A stretch of DNA of 64,000 nucleotides from Armatimonas rosea (GTDB taxonomy: Bacteria > Armatimonadota > Armatimonadia > Armatimonadales > Armatimonadaceae): positions 62,001-126,000 of the forward strand of contig NZ_JACHGW010000004.1 in assembly GCF_014202505.1 (NCBI RefSeq), in the 5' to 3' direction. The position numbers and the translations under genes are program-made. Below are positions 43,577 through 54,400 of the stretch, in pieces (the stretch's first letter is position 1; each line of letters starts with the position of its first letter). The notes beneath the pieces are model-generated. The model did no database searches. It was given only the letters and a program-made list of their open reading frames with translations, and had not been told where the DNA came from.

Positions 43577-44339
43577 GATCGAGGCGATGCGGGCAACAGG
43601 AATCGCGCTGGCAGCGGCGCTGCGGACGATGCGAGATGCAATCGTGCCAGGAAAGACCACAACCGGAGAGCTCGATGAGATCGCGGGTGAGGTGCTCAAG
43701 CGCTACGGGGCAAAGTCGGCCCTGCTGGGCTACAAGCCGCCCTGGACCGACGATATCTACCTGCACAATAGCTGCATCTCCGTGGGCGATGAGGTCATTC
43801 ACGGGGTCCCCAACAAGAAGCGCAAGCTCCGCGAGGGGGAGCTCGTCAGCCTGGACATGACCGCCGAGCTCGATGGCTGGTGCGCCGACTCGACCATCAG
43901 CACGATTGTCGGGAAGAAAGTGCTCCCCAAGGCCAAGAAGATCAACCAAGTCACGCGCGAGGCGATGTACCTGGGGATCGAGAAGGCGGTCGCGGGCAAC
44001 ACCATGCGCGATGTCTCCTGGGCGATCCAGAACCATGTCGAGAAAAACGGCATGAGCGTCGTCCGCGAGCTGGTCGGGCACGGGATCGGCCGCGAGCCCC
44101 ACGAAGACGGCCTCGATGTCCCCTGCTTTGTGGGTAGCGACGCCGACAAGACCGTGATTCAGCTCGGGATGACCTTCTGCATCGAGCCCATGGTGATCTT
44201 TGGCAAGCACGAGGTCGCGCATATCGAAGAAGACCCCTGGACCATTGTCTCCCAAGACGGCACGATTGCCTGCCACTGGGAACACACGGTCGCGGTCACG
44301 GAGAACGGCCCCGTTATCCTAACCCTTCCGCCGAAGTAG
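43530..44339 (+). CDS. map: Methionine aminopeptidase, type I
   Basis: 269 aa. Removes the N-terminal Met of nascent proteins using two metal ions. Metal ligands visible: Asp in SLDMTAELDG and in CADST, His in VGHGIGREPHEDG, Glu in FCIEPM and in WEHTVAVTENGP; the substrate His is in DEVIHGVP. ATG 43530 lies inside the ABC ATPase gene (47-bp overlap); GTG 43542 is an alternative, but some overlap is unavoidable since KTPGEIEAMR starts before the ATPase stop. Confidence 0.93.
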   Translation: MGQTVAQKWTVKTPGEIEAMRATGIALAAALRTMRDAIVPGKTTTGELDEIAGEVLKRYGAKSALLGYKPPWTDDIYLHNSCISVGDEVIHGVPNKKRKLREGELVSLDMTAELDGWCADSTISTIVGKKVLPKAKKINQVTREAMYLGIEKAVAGNTMRDVSWAIQNHVEKNGMSVVRELVGHGIGREPHEDGLDVPCFVGSDADKTVIQLGMTFCIEPMVIFGKHEVAHIEEDPWTIVSQDGTIACHWEHTVAVTENGPVILTLPPK

Positions 44340-44350
44340 CGAACTCAATC

Positions 44351-44377
44351 AAGCCGGAACAACGAGTGTTCCGGCTT
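44351..44377 (+). terminator. Hairpin after map
   Basis: AAGCCGGAAC (44351-44360) pairs with GTTCCGGCTT (44368-44377), 7-nt loop, 11 nt after the map stop. There is only a weak T content after it. Confidence 0.6.
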
Positions 44378-44410
44378 CAGAGGGCGACGGCTGCCTTCGC
44401 AGCCAAGAGA

Positions 44411-44845
44411 GTGTTCCTGTTGAACTATACAGAGTACGAAGTTGGCTTGATCGGCTGGCTAAAAGATGCCTCCGACGAACATTGTAGACGTTTCGGTTTG
44501 GATTTACTTGATCGAACCTACGAGAAGACTCAACCCAATCTTCCTAAGGAATCACTCACTCTCATCGCCCGTATTGTCACCAAGGTAAAAGACGCGCCCA
44601 TCGAACACTTGTCTGCGCTGTACTTTAATTTGGTTGACGAGGTAGATCGACTGTATGACGAGGTCGTAAATTTTGAAGACTGCGATGACTCACAATTCAG
44701 TCAACTCAGAGATGTTGTCGCAGGATGGGTTGGCTACAGAGAAACAGGAGCCCGAAATAACCTGACAGGGATGGGGGTTGCTTTCCTGACACTTTTCGAT
44801 TGGGAGCTAGATGGCGATTGGAACTCGTCTGAGATACTCGCATAG
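44411..44845 (+). CDS. Hypothetical protein, probably acquired
   Basis: About 144 aa. GTG 44411 is the most plausible start; GTG 44366 lies inside the map terminator and TTG 44420 is another option. Soluble, acidic, helical (LPKESLTLIARIVTKVKDAP, LYFNLVDEVDRLYDEVVNFE), ending in FDWELDGDWN. It is less GC-rich than its neighbours. The size and acidity recall contact-dependent immunity proteins, but no motif supports that. No family recognised. Confidence 0.55.
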   Translation: MFLLNYTEYEVGLIGWLKDASDEHCRRFGLDLLDRTYEKTQPNLPKESLTLIARIVTKVKDAPIEHLSALYFNLVDEVDRLYDEVVNFEDCDDSQFSQLRDVVAGWVGYRETGARNNLTGMGVAFLTLFDWELDGDWNSSEILA

Positions 44846-44983
44846 ATTGAGCACCAACGACGAGTTCTTCAAGACTAGATCTATTTCATCAACAACGTTG
44901 GAACAAATCTGTCCCTGACAAGCGTGATCCGAGGGCGACACACGATTGCCCACATCGGCGTGAGAATCGGGTAGTATCTAGCC

Positions 44984-46264
44984 ATGCGGCTGGTCTATCT
45001 CACGACGGGAACAGGGAGCTTCTACTGCGGGAGCTGTATGCGGGACAATGCGCTGGTGCGGGCGCTCCGGGCGCGCGGCCACGATGCGTTGCTCGTGCCG
45101 ATGTACCTTCCGCTGACCCTGGATGAGGCGTCGGCAGCAGACAACGTGCCGGTGTTCTTTGGAGGCATTAATTCCTATCTCCAGCAGGTCTCACCGCTCT
45201 TTCGCAAGACGCCGCGCTGGGTTGACAAGCTCTTTGATGCGCCGGGGATGCTGGCGGCGGCAGGTAAGCGCTCGGGGATGACGCGGGCAAGTGAGCTGGG
45301 GCCGATGACACTCTCCATGCTCCAAGGCGAGGAGGGCAACCAGGTCAAGGAGCTGGAGCGCCTGGTTGCCTTCCTCGCCGATGAAAAACCGGACTGGGTG
45401 GTTCTCTCCAACGCGCTCCTGATCGGGATGGGCCGCCGGATTCGCGAGGCGACCGGCGCGAAGATCGCCTGCACGCTCCAAGGCGAGGACGGTTTTCTCG
45501 ATGCTCTCGGTGCCCCCTACAGCGAGCAGTGCTGGAAGCTGATTGGGGAGCGCGGCTCGGAGTTCGATGCTCTGATCCCCGTCAGCCACTACCACGGCGG
45601 TCTGATGCAGCGCCGCGCGGGGCTGCCGTCTGAGCGGCTCCACGTGGTCTACAATGGGATCGACCTGACCGGCTACACACCGCGCTCTGTGCCGCCACAA
45701 GAGCTGACACTTGGCTACCTCGCCCGGATGTACGAGCCCAAGGGCCTGGGAACCCTGGTCGATGCCTTCCTGCTCCTCGCGCCACGCGTGCCTGCGCTCC
45801 GGCTCGCGGTGGCTGGCGCTCAAGTGGGCTACGACCCGACCTATGTCGCCCAGCTCACCGCCAAGCTGACCGCAGCTGGCCTCGGCGACCGGGTGCGCTG
45901 GCTCCCCAATATCAGTCGCGAGGAAAAGATTCAGTTTCTACAGAGCCTGACCGTGCTCTCGGTTCCCGCGACCTATGGGGAGTCGTTTGGGCTCTACGTG
46001 ATCGAGGCACTCGCCGCAGGAGTACCCGTGGTCCAGCCGCGCCACGCGGTCTTCCCCGAGCTCCTCGCCCAGACCCGCGGCGGCCTCCTCTACGACCCAC
46101 TCACCCCGGCCGCCCTCGCCGACGCGCTGGAGTCTCTCGTCACCGACCCACAAGCGGCGTTCGCCCTCGGGGCGGAGGGGCAGAAGGCGGTCTTTGCCCG
46201 GTTTGGCGTGGACACGATGGCGCAGGGAGTGGAGGCCGCTCTCCGTCACGGAGCCGCCGGGTGA
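44984..46264 (+). CDS. Glycosyltransferase, GT4 family
   Basis: 426 aa. N-terminal GT-B domain begins RLVYLTTGTGSFYCGSCMRDNALVRALRARGHDAL; the C-terminal nucleotide-sugar domain contains YGESFGLYVIEALAAGVPVV, the EX7E-type motif of GT4 enzymes. No membrane segment. TAGTAT (44972-44977) lies 6 nt before the ATG. Donor and acceptor sugars unknown. Its stop overlaps the GTG start of the protease-like gene. Confidence 0.88.
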   Translation: MRLVYLTTGTGSFYCGSCMRDNALVRALRARGHDALLVPMYLPLTLDEASAADNVPVFFGGINSYLQQVSPLFRKTPRWVDKLFDAPGMLAAAGKRSGMTRASELGPMTLSMLQGEEGNQVKELERLVAFLADEKPDWVVLSNALLIGMGRRIREATGAKIACTLQGEDGFLDALGAPYSEQCWKLIGERGSEFDALIPVSHYHGGLMQRRAGLPSERLHVVYNGIDLTGYTPRSVPPQELTLGYLARMYEPKGLGTLVDAFLLLAPRVPALRLAVAGAQVGYDPTYVAQLTAKLTAAGLGDRVRWLPNISREEKIQFLQSLTVLSVPATYGESFGLYVIEALAAGVPVVQPRHAVFPELLAQTRGGLLYDPLTPAALADALESLVTDPQAAFALGAEGQKAVFARFGVDTMAQGVEAALRHGAAG

Positions 46265-47349
46265 GCGAGCGCCTCCGTGCGATCCGACAAGGAACCTATC
46301 TCTTCCTTGAGGCGCAGCGGGCGGGCCAGAAGCTCCTGCTCTGCCTCGACTCCGGTGCGGGTATCCATGTTGTCACCCCCGATGCCGCCGTGCGCCTGGG
46401 AATCTACCCGACCAACACCGACGACCGCCCGGTCACGGGTACGGCAGCGACAGTCAAGGCCCGCTCGCTCAAGCTCACCAACCTGACCCTGGGCACGACC
46501 GCTCTCGCGGACACCGATGGTGTGATGGTTGCGCTCCCCGCTTCCCTCGGTGGGGATGGTCTCCTTGGCTACCCGCTTTTTGCCCAGCTCGCTGTCACGC
46601 TGGACTACGAGGCAGCGACCGTCACCCTCACGCCCTATACCGCCTTCACGCCGCCAGCCAACGCGGCCAGCCTTCCCCTGCGGATCGTGGGAAATATCCC
46701 GCAGGTTGAGGTGCGCCTCGATGGCCTCGCCGCCTGGGTTGAGCTCGACACGGGCTCTAGCGGTGAGCTCGACCTCAACACGCCGTTTGTGGTCAAGAAT
46801 GAGGTGAAGGAGCGCTATCCCAAGCAGATCGCCATGCCAACCGGCGTCGGGGTTGGGGGGGTGACCTACGGGGAGGTGGCCCGTGCGGAGCGGCTAGAGC
46901 TCGGCCCTTTCTCCCTCACAAAGCCCTTGGTCCATCTCTCGTCGCAGAAAAGCGGGGCCGATGCGTCGTCCAAGGTGGATGGTAGGATCGGGGGGGAGAT
47001 TCTCTCCCGGTTTCAAGTGACCCTCGACTACGCCGGCAAGCGGCTCTTTCTCACCCCCAACACACGCTTCGCGGAGCCATTTGTCTTCTCCCGCTCAGGG
47101 CTCCTCCCGATCCGTGAGAGCCTAGACTGGGTGGTCTTCCATGTACTCCCCGACTCCCCCGCCAGCGACTCTGGCATCCAAGCCGGCGATCAGCTCCTCC
47201 TCGTCGATGGGCGCTCTGCCGCGCGGCTGACCGCCTCGGCGCTCAATGAGCTGCTCCGACGGCCCACGGGCACCAAGATTCCCTTGCTCCTGCGCGCCCC
47301 GAGTGGCCGCACCCGCCGCGTGACCCTCACCCTGCGCGAGCTTCTCTAG
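46261..47349 (+). CDS. Retropepsin-like aspartyl protease with PDZ domain
   Basis: 362 aa. Two aspartyl motifs: DSGAG at 30-34 and DTGSS at 163-167, the second followed by a typical retropepsin/clan AA domain. This suggests a single-chain, two-lobe protease. C-terminal PDZ domain at about 280-345 (VLPDSPASDSGIQAGDQLL). No signal peptide from the GTG start, which overlaps the glycosyltransferase stop; such proteins are usually exported, so the location is unclear. Convergent with ftsX, stops overlapping by 4 bases. Confidence 0.8.
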   Translation: MSERLRAIRQGTYLFLEAQRAGQKLLLCLDSGAGIHVVTPDAAVRLGIYPTNTDDRPVTGTAATVKARSLKLTNLTLGTTALADTDGVMVALPASLGGDGLLGYPLFAQLAVTLDYEAATVTLTPYTAFTPPANAASLPLRIVGNIPQVEVRLDGLAAWVELDTGSSGELDLNTPFVVKNEVKERYPKQIAMPTGVGVGGVTYGEVARAERLELGPFSLTKPLVHLSSQKSGADASSKVDGRIGGEILSRFQVTLDYAGKRLFLTPNTRFAEPFVFSRSGLLPIRESLDWVVFHVLPDSPASDSGIQAGDQLLLVDGRSAARLTASALNELLRRPTGTKIPLLLRAPSGRTRRVTLTLRELL

Positions 47350-48215
47350 CGGCCCAGATAGCGGTGGACACTTAAGAGCGCGCCACCCGCGCCCAGCACT
47401 CCGCCCCCAAGAATCAGCGAGGCCGCGACCTTGGGGAGGCTGACCGGCTCCAGGTAGCTCGCCAGGAGGGGAATCGCGGCGGTGAGGGTGTTGGTGTAGT
47501 GCAGCAGCCCTGCCAGCGCTAAAGTGGCAAGGATCCCGCCGACAACCCCATGGAGAAGCCCTTCGATAAGCATCGGGAGGCGGATAAACCCAGGAGTCGC
47601 CCCGACAATCTTCATGATCTGGATCTCACGCCGCCGCGAGAACACCGAGAGCCGGATGGTATTCACGACCACCACCAGCGCCCCCAGCAAGAGAAAGCCT
47701 CCCCCTAAGAGCCCGAGGTTACGGATAAACTCCGCGAGCCGCACGACGACCTTGAGCTCCTCCTCTGGCACATCGACATTCTCGACCTCGCCCATCCAGC
47801 TCCGAATCTCCGCCGCGATCCCCGCGGTCTGCTCGGCGCTTCGGAGCTTCACCACAAACGTATCGGGCATGAGGTTCGGGAGGCCCTCGGTGTCGATTGG
47901 CAGGCTCTTCGACGCGTCTGCAAAGGCATCGTCACGGGAGCGGTAGGTCACACCAGCGACCCCAGGAAGGGCACGTAGCTTCTTTTCGGTCGACTTGAGC
48001 GTTTCCGCCGTCAGCTCTGGCCGACAGAAGACCCGCATCTCAAAGGCATCGACCGTGCGCCGGCTCATGCTGCGTAGCTGCACAAAGGTGAGGTAGAACG
48101 AGCCAATCAAGGTCAGCGCCACCCCAATCGTGGTCACCGCCGCGACCGTCATCAGGCCATGGCGACGGAGGTTGATGAGCGCCTCGCGTAGGAGGAAGGG
48201 GAAGGAGCGTGTCAC
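47346..48215 (-). CDS. ftsX: Cell-division ABC permease-like protein FtsX
   Basis: 289 aa, four membrane helices with a large periplasmic loop after the first. N-terminus [20 protein letters not shown] is typical. In complex with FtsE it transmits divisome signals to cell-wall amidases or hydrolases. The start overlaps the ftsE stop by ATGA, so the pair is one operon. Confidence 0.93.
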   Translation of the reverse strand: MTRSFPFLLREALINLRRHGLMTVAAVTTIGVALTLIGSFYLTFVQLRSMSRRTVDAFEMRVFCRPELTAETLKSTEKKLRALPGVAGVTYRSRDDAFADASKSLPIDTEGLPNLMPDTFVVKLRSAEQTAGIAAEIRSWMGEVENVDVPEEELKVVVRLAEFIRNLGLLGGGFLLLGALVVVVNTIRLSVFSRRREIQIMKIVGATPGFIRLPMLIEGLLHGVVGGILATLALAGLLHYTNTLTAAIPLLASYLEPVSLPKVAASLILGGGVLGAGGALLSVHRYLGR

Positions 48216-48901
48216 TCGGCGTACCCGTACTGCCCCTCGGCATCGTCGCGGGCCAGGGTCCCTTTTTCAATCGCGATCACGCGACGCCGGAGCCGATCGA
48301 CAGCATTCTTGTCGTGGGTCGCCACCACGACGGTTGTACCCTCCGCACTTACGGCTAAGAGCGCGTCCATGATCCCTGCACTGGTCTCGGGATCTAGGTT
48401 GCCGGTTGGCTCATCCGCAATCAGCAGCGGCGGCTTACCTACCAGTGCGCGTGCAATCGCCACGCGCTGTTGCTCGCCGCCGGAGAGCTGGGCGGGAAAG
48501 GCATCACAGCGGTGGAGCATCCCGACCTGTTCCAGGCGCTCCTTCACCCGCTGGCGAGCGTCTTTGCGCGGGAGTCCCAGCACCTCACAGGCGAACAAGA
48601 CATTCTCCCAGACCGTGCGCTGGGGAAGCAGGCCGTAGTCCTGAAGGACGATCCCCATCTGCCGCCGGAGCGCAGGAATGTCTTTCGTCGCGATCTGGGT
48701 GATCTCGCGCCCCGCGACCGTCAGGCTCCCCTCGGTCGCCCGCACATCGGCGTAGAGTAGCTTCAGGAGCGTGGACTTCCCCGCCCCGGTCGGCCCCACC
48801 AGAAAGACAAAGTCCCCCGCCGGGATACTCAAGGAGACATCCGACAAGGCGGTCACCTTGCCGGTAGGATAGGTCACCCCGACCCGCTTCAGTTCAATCA
48901 C
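48212..48901 (-). CDS. ftsE: Cell-division ATP-binding protein FtsE
   Basis: 229 aa from GTG 48901. Walker [10 protein letters not shown], signature [17 protein letters not shown], Walker [14 protein letters not shown], then [14 protein letters not shown] (48914-48909) ends exactly 7 nt before the GTG; the nearby ATG 48910 overlaps that box (TATAATG) and would not be on a leaderless transcript. Partner of FtsX. Confidence 0.94.
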   Translation of the reverse strand: MIELKRVGVTYPTGKVTALSDVSLSIPAGDFVFLVGPTGAGKSTLLKLLYADVRATEGSLTVAGREITQIATKDIPALRRQMGIVLQDYGLLPQRTVWENVLFACEVLGLPRKDARQRVKERLEQVGMLHRCDAFPAQLSGGEQQRVAIARALVGKPPLLIADEPTGNLDPETSAGIMDALLAVSAEGTTVVVATHDKNAVDRLRRRVIAIEKGTLARDDAEGQYGYAE

Positions 48902-48929
48902 GAGGGGCATTATATCGCCCCGTCGTCTC

Positions 48930-50759
48930 TCACACGGACTTCTTGATGTAGGTCAGCGGGTTGCGGTCGTTGCGGCCGGTCTGGCTACGCTTGGGAATGT
49001 CGCAGAGATAGAGCGCGGTGGCGTAGACATCGCCGTGGTTGGGAATGGCGTTGCGGTACTCCGTCTCCTTGGCGAGGCTGTAGCGAGCGCTGGACTTGTC
49101 GTTCCAGCCCACGGGGCCTTCGCCCGTCACCGGATGGAAATCGGGGTGGAGGGAGCCGTCGGGCAGGAGCGGAATCGCCTGCATGGTCTTGGTGCCCACG
49201 CGGCCCCACTGTGTGCCGCCCTTGACCTTGGGCCCAAGGAACGCCGCGCTGGTCACAAACCAGTGCTCCGAGATATCTTGCCCGTCGATCTTCTGTTTCT
49301 TCTCGGAGAGCGGCAGGTTGGACTTGATGATGTCATCGACATCGCCGTGGATCGAGCGCCCGAACTCGCTGGTCAGCACGATAGTCGTGTAGTCCCAGAT
49401 CGGCTTCCCGGTCACTTTATGCGGCGTGTTCTTGAGCAGCTCCACCAGGGTCAAGAGCGGCTCCCAGAGCTCCTCTTTCAGCCCCGTGGTCTGGTCTGGC
49501 TGGCCCTTGGGAGTCACCCCATCCGCCGCCCAGAGGCTCTTGCGGTTGTGGTGGGAGTCGAAGTGCCGGATATCACGGGTCTCGATAAAGTACGAGCAGG
49601 AGAGGTTCTCGCGCATCAGCTCATAGGTCATCATTGCCTGGACATTAGTCGCCGGGCAGAACTTGGTGCGTGCCTTGTTCCCATTGACCGAGCGGTAGGT
49701 GATGAGCTCATCGACCGGCTTGACCTTGAACTTCTCCTTCAGCACCGGGTCGGTGAAGAGGCGCGAGAGCGCCCCACGGTCCAGCTTCTTCCCCTTGCTC
49801 GCCAGCGCACCGTAGATCTGCCGCGCCGAGTTGTAGCTCTTGATCGTCTCCATCTCCGCGTCTTTACGGAGCCCCGCGTGGGCGTTGTCCAGGAACTTTT
49901 CGATCTGCCGGTTGACCACATCGCTGGCGCTGCCCTGCATCCGCAACAAGAAGTCCCTCAGGTTGGCTGGAGTTCCCGCATAGATCGTGTGGGCATGGGC
50001 CGGTCCGAGTGCGTGGTAGTAGCCCTTGCGCCCCGTGTACTGCACCTCATTGAGCTCCCCGTCGCTGAGCCACCAGTGCCAGGAGAGATTCGGGAGCGCG
50101 TAGGATTGGCCGTAGACCTCCGCAAAGGCCTGCATCACGCTGCGCTCATCGGGCTCCCGGTCGGCCTGGAGCCGCAGGTCGTAGCTGCCCATGTGGGCCT
50201 TTAGGCGCTCGCCCGAGTGGAACTGGCCGGTGTGCATCGACGACAACACCGCCATCTCGGGGAAGAGGCTCTTGCCTGCCTCGGCGAGGTAGCCGTAGTT
50301 GATCTTCCCGTTCCACTGGTTGTCCACGCGGTAGCCCGGTTTGTTGAAGTCGAGGACCCGGTAGCGCTCCTGGCTGGTCTTCTCAAAGGGGAGGCGGGTC
50401 TTGGGGAAGATGTTGTTGTCGGTATCGAGCGGCGAGAACATGTCGTAGCTCTCCCAGCCGCCCTCGACAAACCAGTAGATCAGGTAGTGGGGATCGGCCC
50501 CCTCCGCCGCCTTGGCCTCCAGGCTCGCCGCCAGCGCCGCGCCTTGGTTGGGATCGCCGTGCTTGAGCAAGTACCCTAGAAAGTCTGCCGCTCCGAGGGT
50601 GAGCCCGGCAGTCGCGCCTCGCCGGAGAAAATCCCGCCGGGTCACGGCCCACGGGTTCACCGTCGGCTTGGGCAGCTCCGTGTCTAGAACCGAAGGGCCC
50701 AGCTCCGGGCACTCCGAAAACTCCACGGCCCCCTCTTCGATGTCGTGATAGTCGCTCAT
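48930..50759 (-). CDS. DUF1501 family protein with Tat signal
   Basis: 609 aa from ATG 50759 (MSDYHDIEEGAVEF), with AGGAAAG about 7 nt upstream; the ORF extends further but without support. Tat motif RRDFLRRGA near residue 45, so the signal has an unusually long n-region. Central and C-terminal parts match the DUF1501 fold (WFVEGGWESYDMFSP; TSEFGRSIHGD). Found together with the DUF1592-type gene at 51411, the usual planctomycete/armatimonadote pairing, but a Uma2 gene separates them. Function unknown; probable periplasmic hydrolase-like protein. Confidence 0.86.
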   Translation of the reverse strand: MSDYHDIEEGAVEFSECPELGPSVLDTELPKPTVNPWAVTRRDFLRRGATAGLTLGAADFLGYLLKHGDPNQGAALAASLEAKAAEGADPHYLIYWFVEGGWESYDMFSPLDTDNNIFPKTRLPFEKTSQERYRVLDFNKPGYRVDNQWNGKINYGYLAEAGKSLFPEMAVLSSMHTGQFHSGERLKAHMGSYDLRLQADREPDERSVMQAFAEVYGQSYALPNLSWHWWLSDGELNEVQYTGRKGYYHALGPAHAHTIYAGTPANLRDFLLRMQGSASDVVNRQIEKFLDNAHAGLRKDAEMETIKSYNSARQIYGALASKGKKLDRGALSRLFTDPVLKEKFKVKPVDELITYRSVNGNKARTKFCPATNVQAMMTYELMRENLSCSYFIETRDIRHFDSHHNRKSLWAADGVTPKGQPDQTTGLKEELWEPLLTLVELLKNTPHKVTGKPIWDYTTIVLTSEFGRSIHGDVDDIIKSNLPLSEKKQKIDGQDISEHWFVTSAAFLGPKVKGGTQWGRVGTKTMQAIPLLPDGSLHPDFHPVTGEGPVGWNDKSSARYSLAKETEYRNAIPNHGDVYATALYLCDIPKRSQTGRNDRNPLTYIKKSV

Positions 50760-50794
50760 GATTGCTTTCCTGGACGAATCTTGCCCAAAGTGGT

Positions 50795-51406
50795 TCACTC
50801 CGTTGTGCGAGGTGGCAAAAGCGCACTCACCAAGATTGTCTGGCCCACTGCGGCGAGAGGCGCGATAGTCTCGTTTTCCTGATACACGCTCACCCTCTGG
50901 TACTTGCCCTCGCTGGGTTCACGGTGCACATGCAGCGTGCGCTGCACCAGATCTAAGGACCAGTATTCCACAATCCCGGCCCGAGCGTAGAGATTCGCCT
51001 TGATGCCGCGGTCAAAGTAGCGCGTCGCATCCGAGACTTCGATGAGGAGGCGAATGTCTTCGGGGCGTGGATTCGTCTCAGAGAACGCAGTGAGTGGACG
51101 GGAGAGAACAATCAAATCAGGTTCAGGTTCGCTGGTCGGGTTGTCTTCAGGTGCAACATTAATCGCAACGGGGCCCTCAACATAGAGATCACCAAAGACT
51201 TGGCGGAGGCAGATACACGTCAGGCTCAGGGCAATGGCATGGGGACGTTTCTGGGGCATTTTTCTGAGAATGTCTCCTTCGATCAGCTCGTACTTACCGG
51301 GCGTGAGCAGGCCATCGCGCTCGAAGCGCTCGCAGTCGGTGCGGGTCCAGCGGATGCGGAAGGGACGGGTGGTGTCTAGCTCAGGCTCAGAGGTCGTGGA
51401 GGGCAT
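50795..51406 (-). CDS. Uma2 family (DUF820) putative endonuclease
   Basis: 203 aa. PEPD at 94-97, EVSDATRYFD at 123-132, Lys136 and EYWSLD at 147-152 match the family. TAAAAT (51418-51413) lies 6 nt before the ATG, within the last codons of the upstream DUF1592-type gene, so it probably has its own leaderless promoter. It breaks the usual DUF1592/DUF1501 pair. Confidence 0.87.
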   Translation of the reverse strand: MPSTTSEPELDTTRPFRIRWTRTDCERFERDGLLTPGKYELIEGDILRKMPQKRPHAIALSLTCICLRQVFGDLYVEGPVAINVAPEDNPTSEPEPDLIVLSRPLTAFSETNPRPEDIRLLIEVSDATRYFDRGIKANLYARAGIVEYWSLDLVQRTLHVHREPSEGKYQRVSVYQENETIAPLAAVGQTILVSALLPPRTTE

Positions 51407-51410
51407 GATT

Positions 51411-54400
51411 TTATTTTACTCCCATGCGCTGATGAAGGGCGGAAAGCTGTGCGAGGCGTTTTTTCTTTGGGTCTGGAGCGAGCGGGGCGCTCACCGTACC
51501 ATTGAGGTACTCTGGGGTGAGAACCAGCGCCTTGACCAGGGGCTTGAGGGCGTAGTTGCTCTTTGCCATCGCGCCCCAGAGACGCTGGTACAGACCGCGC
51601 TCGTCGGTCTCGGCGCGGAGCTCGCGACCAAAGTACCAGACAAAGTGGGTCTGGAGAATTGTCCTCAGGAAGCGCTCTTTCTGGGCCGCCTGGGTGGCAA
51701 ACGCCTCTATCCCCTCGCCCTTGAACGGGTAGGCCGCTACTTCGTCGCGGTCCGAGCTATCGATCGGGAGCCCATACTCATCGTGCGCCCGGTAGTTGCC
51801 CTCGTCGTCCCAGTGCGCTCTCTGGTAGGCCAGCGGCGTCAGGACTTTGTGACACGTATAGCAGACCGACTTCGGGTCCGTGGTCGCCGATGCCGTGATC
51901 CCCTGGCGCGCTGTGACAATCTCATCGGGCACCTCAAAGACATAGCCCAAGAACTTCTCACAGACCTGCGCGGAGTAGTTGAAGTGCGGCAGGCTCGGCT
52001 TTCCCTGGATAAACCCACGCATGGTCAAGACCCCGGTCTTGCCGAAGTAGGCCGGGCGCTTTTGCTTCTGAAACGCCGTATCCACGGTGTAGTCCGCGGT
52101 CAGGAGCTCCTGAAACGGGCGGTTTTGCAGGGCGAGGTAGGTCCAGAGGCGCGCGGGCTCGTCCTGCTCGGGGGTTCCGTGGCTCTCGATATAGAGGCGC
52201 GTCCGGTGGAAGTAGAAATCGGTAAACTCCTTGGACGCAAGATACCCATCGACCAGCTTCTCCAAGGGGATACCCGCCTCGCACTGGGCCAGCTCGGTCT
52301 CGCTGGGTGTGCGCCCCACTAAATCCTGAGCGAGCTTGACGAGCTGGAGGCGCTTGCGGGTCTTGGGATCGGTCATGGTGGCGAGGGAGCGGGGGCGTGT
52401 AAAGAGAAAGTCCGGGTGGGCCATGAGCGCGCGGCAGAGCCCTTCCCACGCTGCCTGTTGTGCCGACAGGCGGGTGGTCTTCATCGTCAGCTTGGGCTGT
52501 GTCGGGTCAGCGAGTGCCACCCGTGGCCCGCCGATCTGGGTCCAGCGGAATGTCAGCTTACTCCCCTGGATGTTGTACGACGACGATGCATCCAACGTGA
52601 TCGCCGCCCCTGCCTGGGCCACGAGGGGTGTACTGACCTGAACGATCGGCGAGGAGGCCTGGGCCTTCACCACGATGGGAACCCGGGTCTCGTTGTCGGC
52701 CTTTCCGGGGTAGACAATCGCCGGACGGTAGGCGCGCTGCGGGTCGTAGCCCTCGCCCGACGGTGGCGTAAAAAAGAGGCTCAGCGGCTTCTTGGAGCCG
52801 TCGCTGGCCAGGTCTTGCAGGAGGTCCGGCCCGACCGTGTTGTAGGGGTTGAAGCTCTCCGCAGGGAACTTGCCCCACTGCTCCTTGTTCTTCGCCTTCC
52901 CCGCCCGTAGCAAGATCGGTGTCTCGCTCCCTGGAACAAAGAGCCGCACCGCATCGGCGACCACGCGCTTGGCGGTGCCGTCGTTGCGAATCTCAATGCC
53001 GCCCTCCGTGCCAAACACAAACGACGACTTCAGGTCGGCATGGGCGCGGTTGTCGATACTCTGGTCGATCCAAAAGTGCGCCTCGCCCTTGGGCGGCACC
53101 GGCGGCGCGGGCGGTGTGGCAATCGCGCTGACGGAGTCACGGCTCACCACCTGCACACAGAGATCGCGGCAGAGGGTGCTTGGGGCGAGATTCTTCCCGG
53201 CGGGCCGCTTGCCTGCCTTCGGCGCCGCGGCGCGCTTCCAGAGAAACGTAACCTCGTACTTGCCAGGCTTTAGAACCTCCAGAGGGAAGGTGATCTGCGA
53301 AGCGCCTTTATTCTCGCTATTGTCTTCCGCGCTCGCGCCACTCAGCTTCCACGCACCCTCGATCAGCACGCCCGGCTCCCCCACCTTGAGGGTCTTATCA
53401 AGCTCTGCGCCCTTGATCCGCACCCCGACCACGCTCACATTGCCGTAGCTCTCCGCGTTGCTGATAATCACCTTTTGGCCCATATCGCCTGGGGCCAGTG
53501 TAAAGCTCCCAAGGTACTTCTCCGGCTGCTCCTCCGCTTCCTGATCGACATAGAGCGTCGTGAGCGCATGGTCATCGCCCCGCACCGCCACCCCGACCTC
53601 CCGGGTGACGTGCTGCCCGCGCTCATCGGAGACGGTCAGGGAGAAGCGGAGATCACTCGGGGCGGTCTGGCGCAGGCTCGCCTCGGAGTCCCGAACACTC
53701 TTCAAAAACGCCTGCGCCTCGGCCAGCTCCGGCGCGGTCGGGTCCCGGAAGAGGAGCTTTTTCCAGAGCCGCGTGATTCCCTCACGCTCGCTTGTCTGCT
53801 CCGTGAAGCCCACAAACGGCCCAGTTCGGTTGAGATAGGCCTTACTCGCCAGCTCCCGCGCCACCAGCTCGACACCACTGAGAAAAGTAGGAGAAGCCTT
53901 CGCGCTCTCGTCGAAGCGCTTCACAAAGTCCGCCCCGCCAAAGAGCGCGGCATTGTCCAAGAAGAGGTTCCGGTCCTCCCGCTCGCCATCGTCGGCAAAG
54001 ATCGCCTTTGTCTTGCCGCGGAGCTGGCGAAAGGTCAGAAAGGTGTTGTCAAAAGTCGGCTTCTTCGCCCCAGTAAACGGCAGGGTCAGGTACGGTGGGA
54101 ACTGCTCATCGGGCTTCTTCCCCGAGAGCGCCTGCTGGGCACGCACCCCCTCGGCGAAGTGGTCGAAGGCCGTGATCTGCGCCACCGTGAGCTTGTGCAT
54201 CCCCTGCGGCGGCATGATGATGTTCTTATCAGTGGTGGTCACACGGTAGACAATGCTGGAGTGGTTGTCCGGGTCGAACTGCCCCTCGGCGACAAGCTTG
54301 AGAAAGGCGGTGTGGGAGTCGGCGGGCAGGAGCAGCTGCGACGGGTTCTTCTTCCCGTGGCACGGGGCGCACTGGCCCGTCAGCACCGGCCAGAGCTCTT

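Noticed and set aside
44366-44410. GTG 44366 as start of the hypothetical gene after map
   Set aside because: It lies inside the hairpin that follows map (44351-44377), so an mRNA starting there is unlikely to be translated from it.
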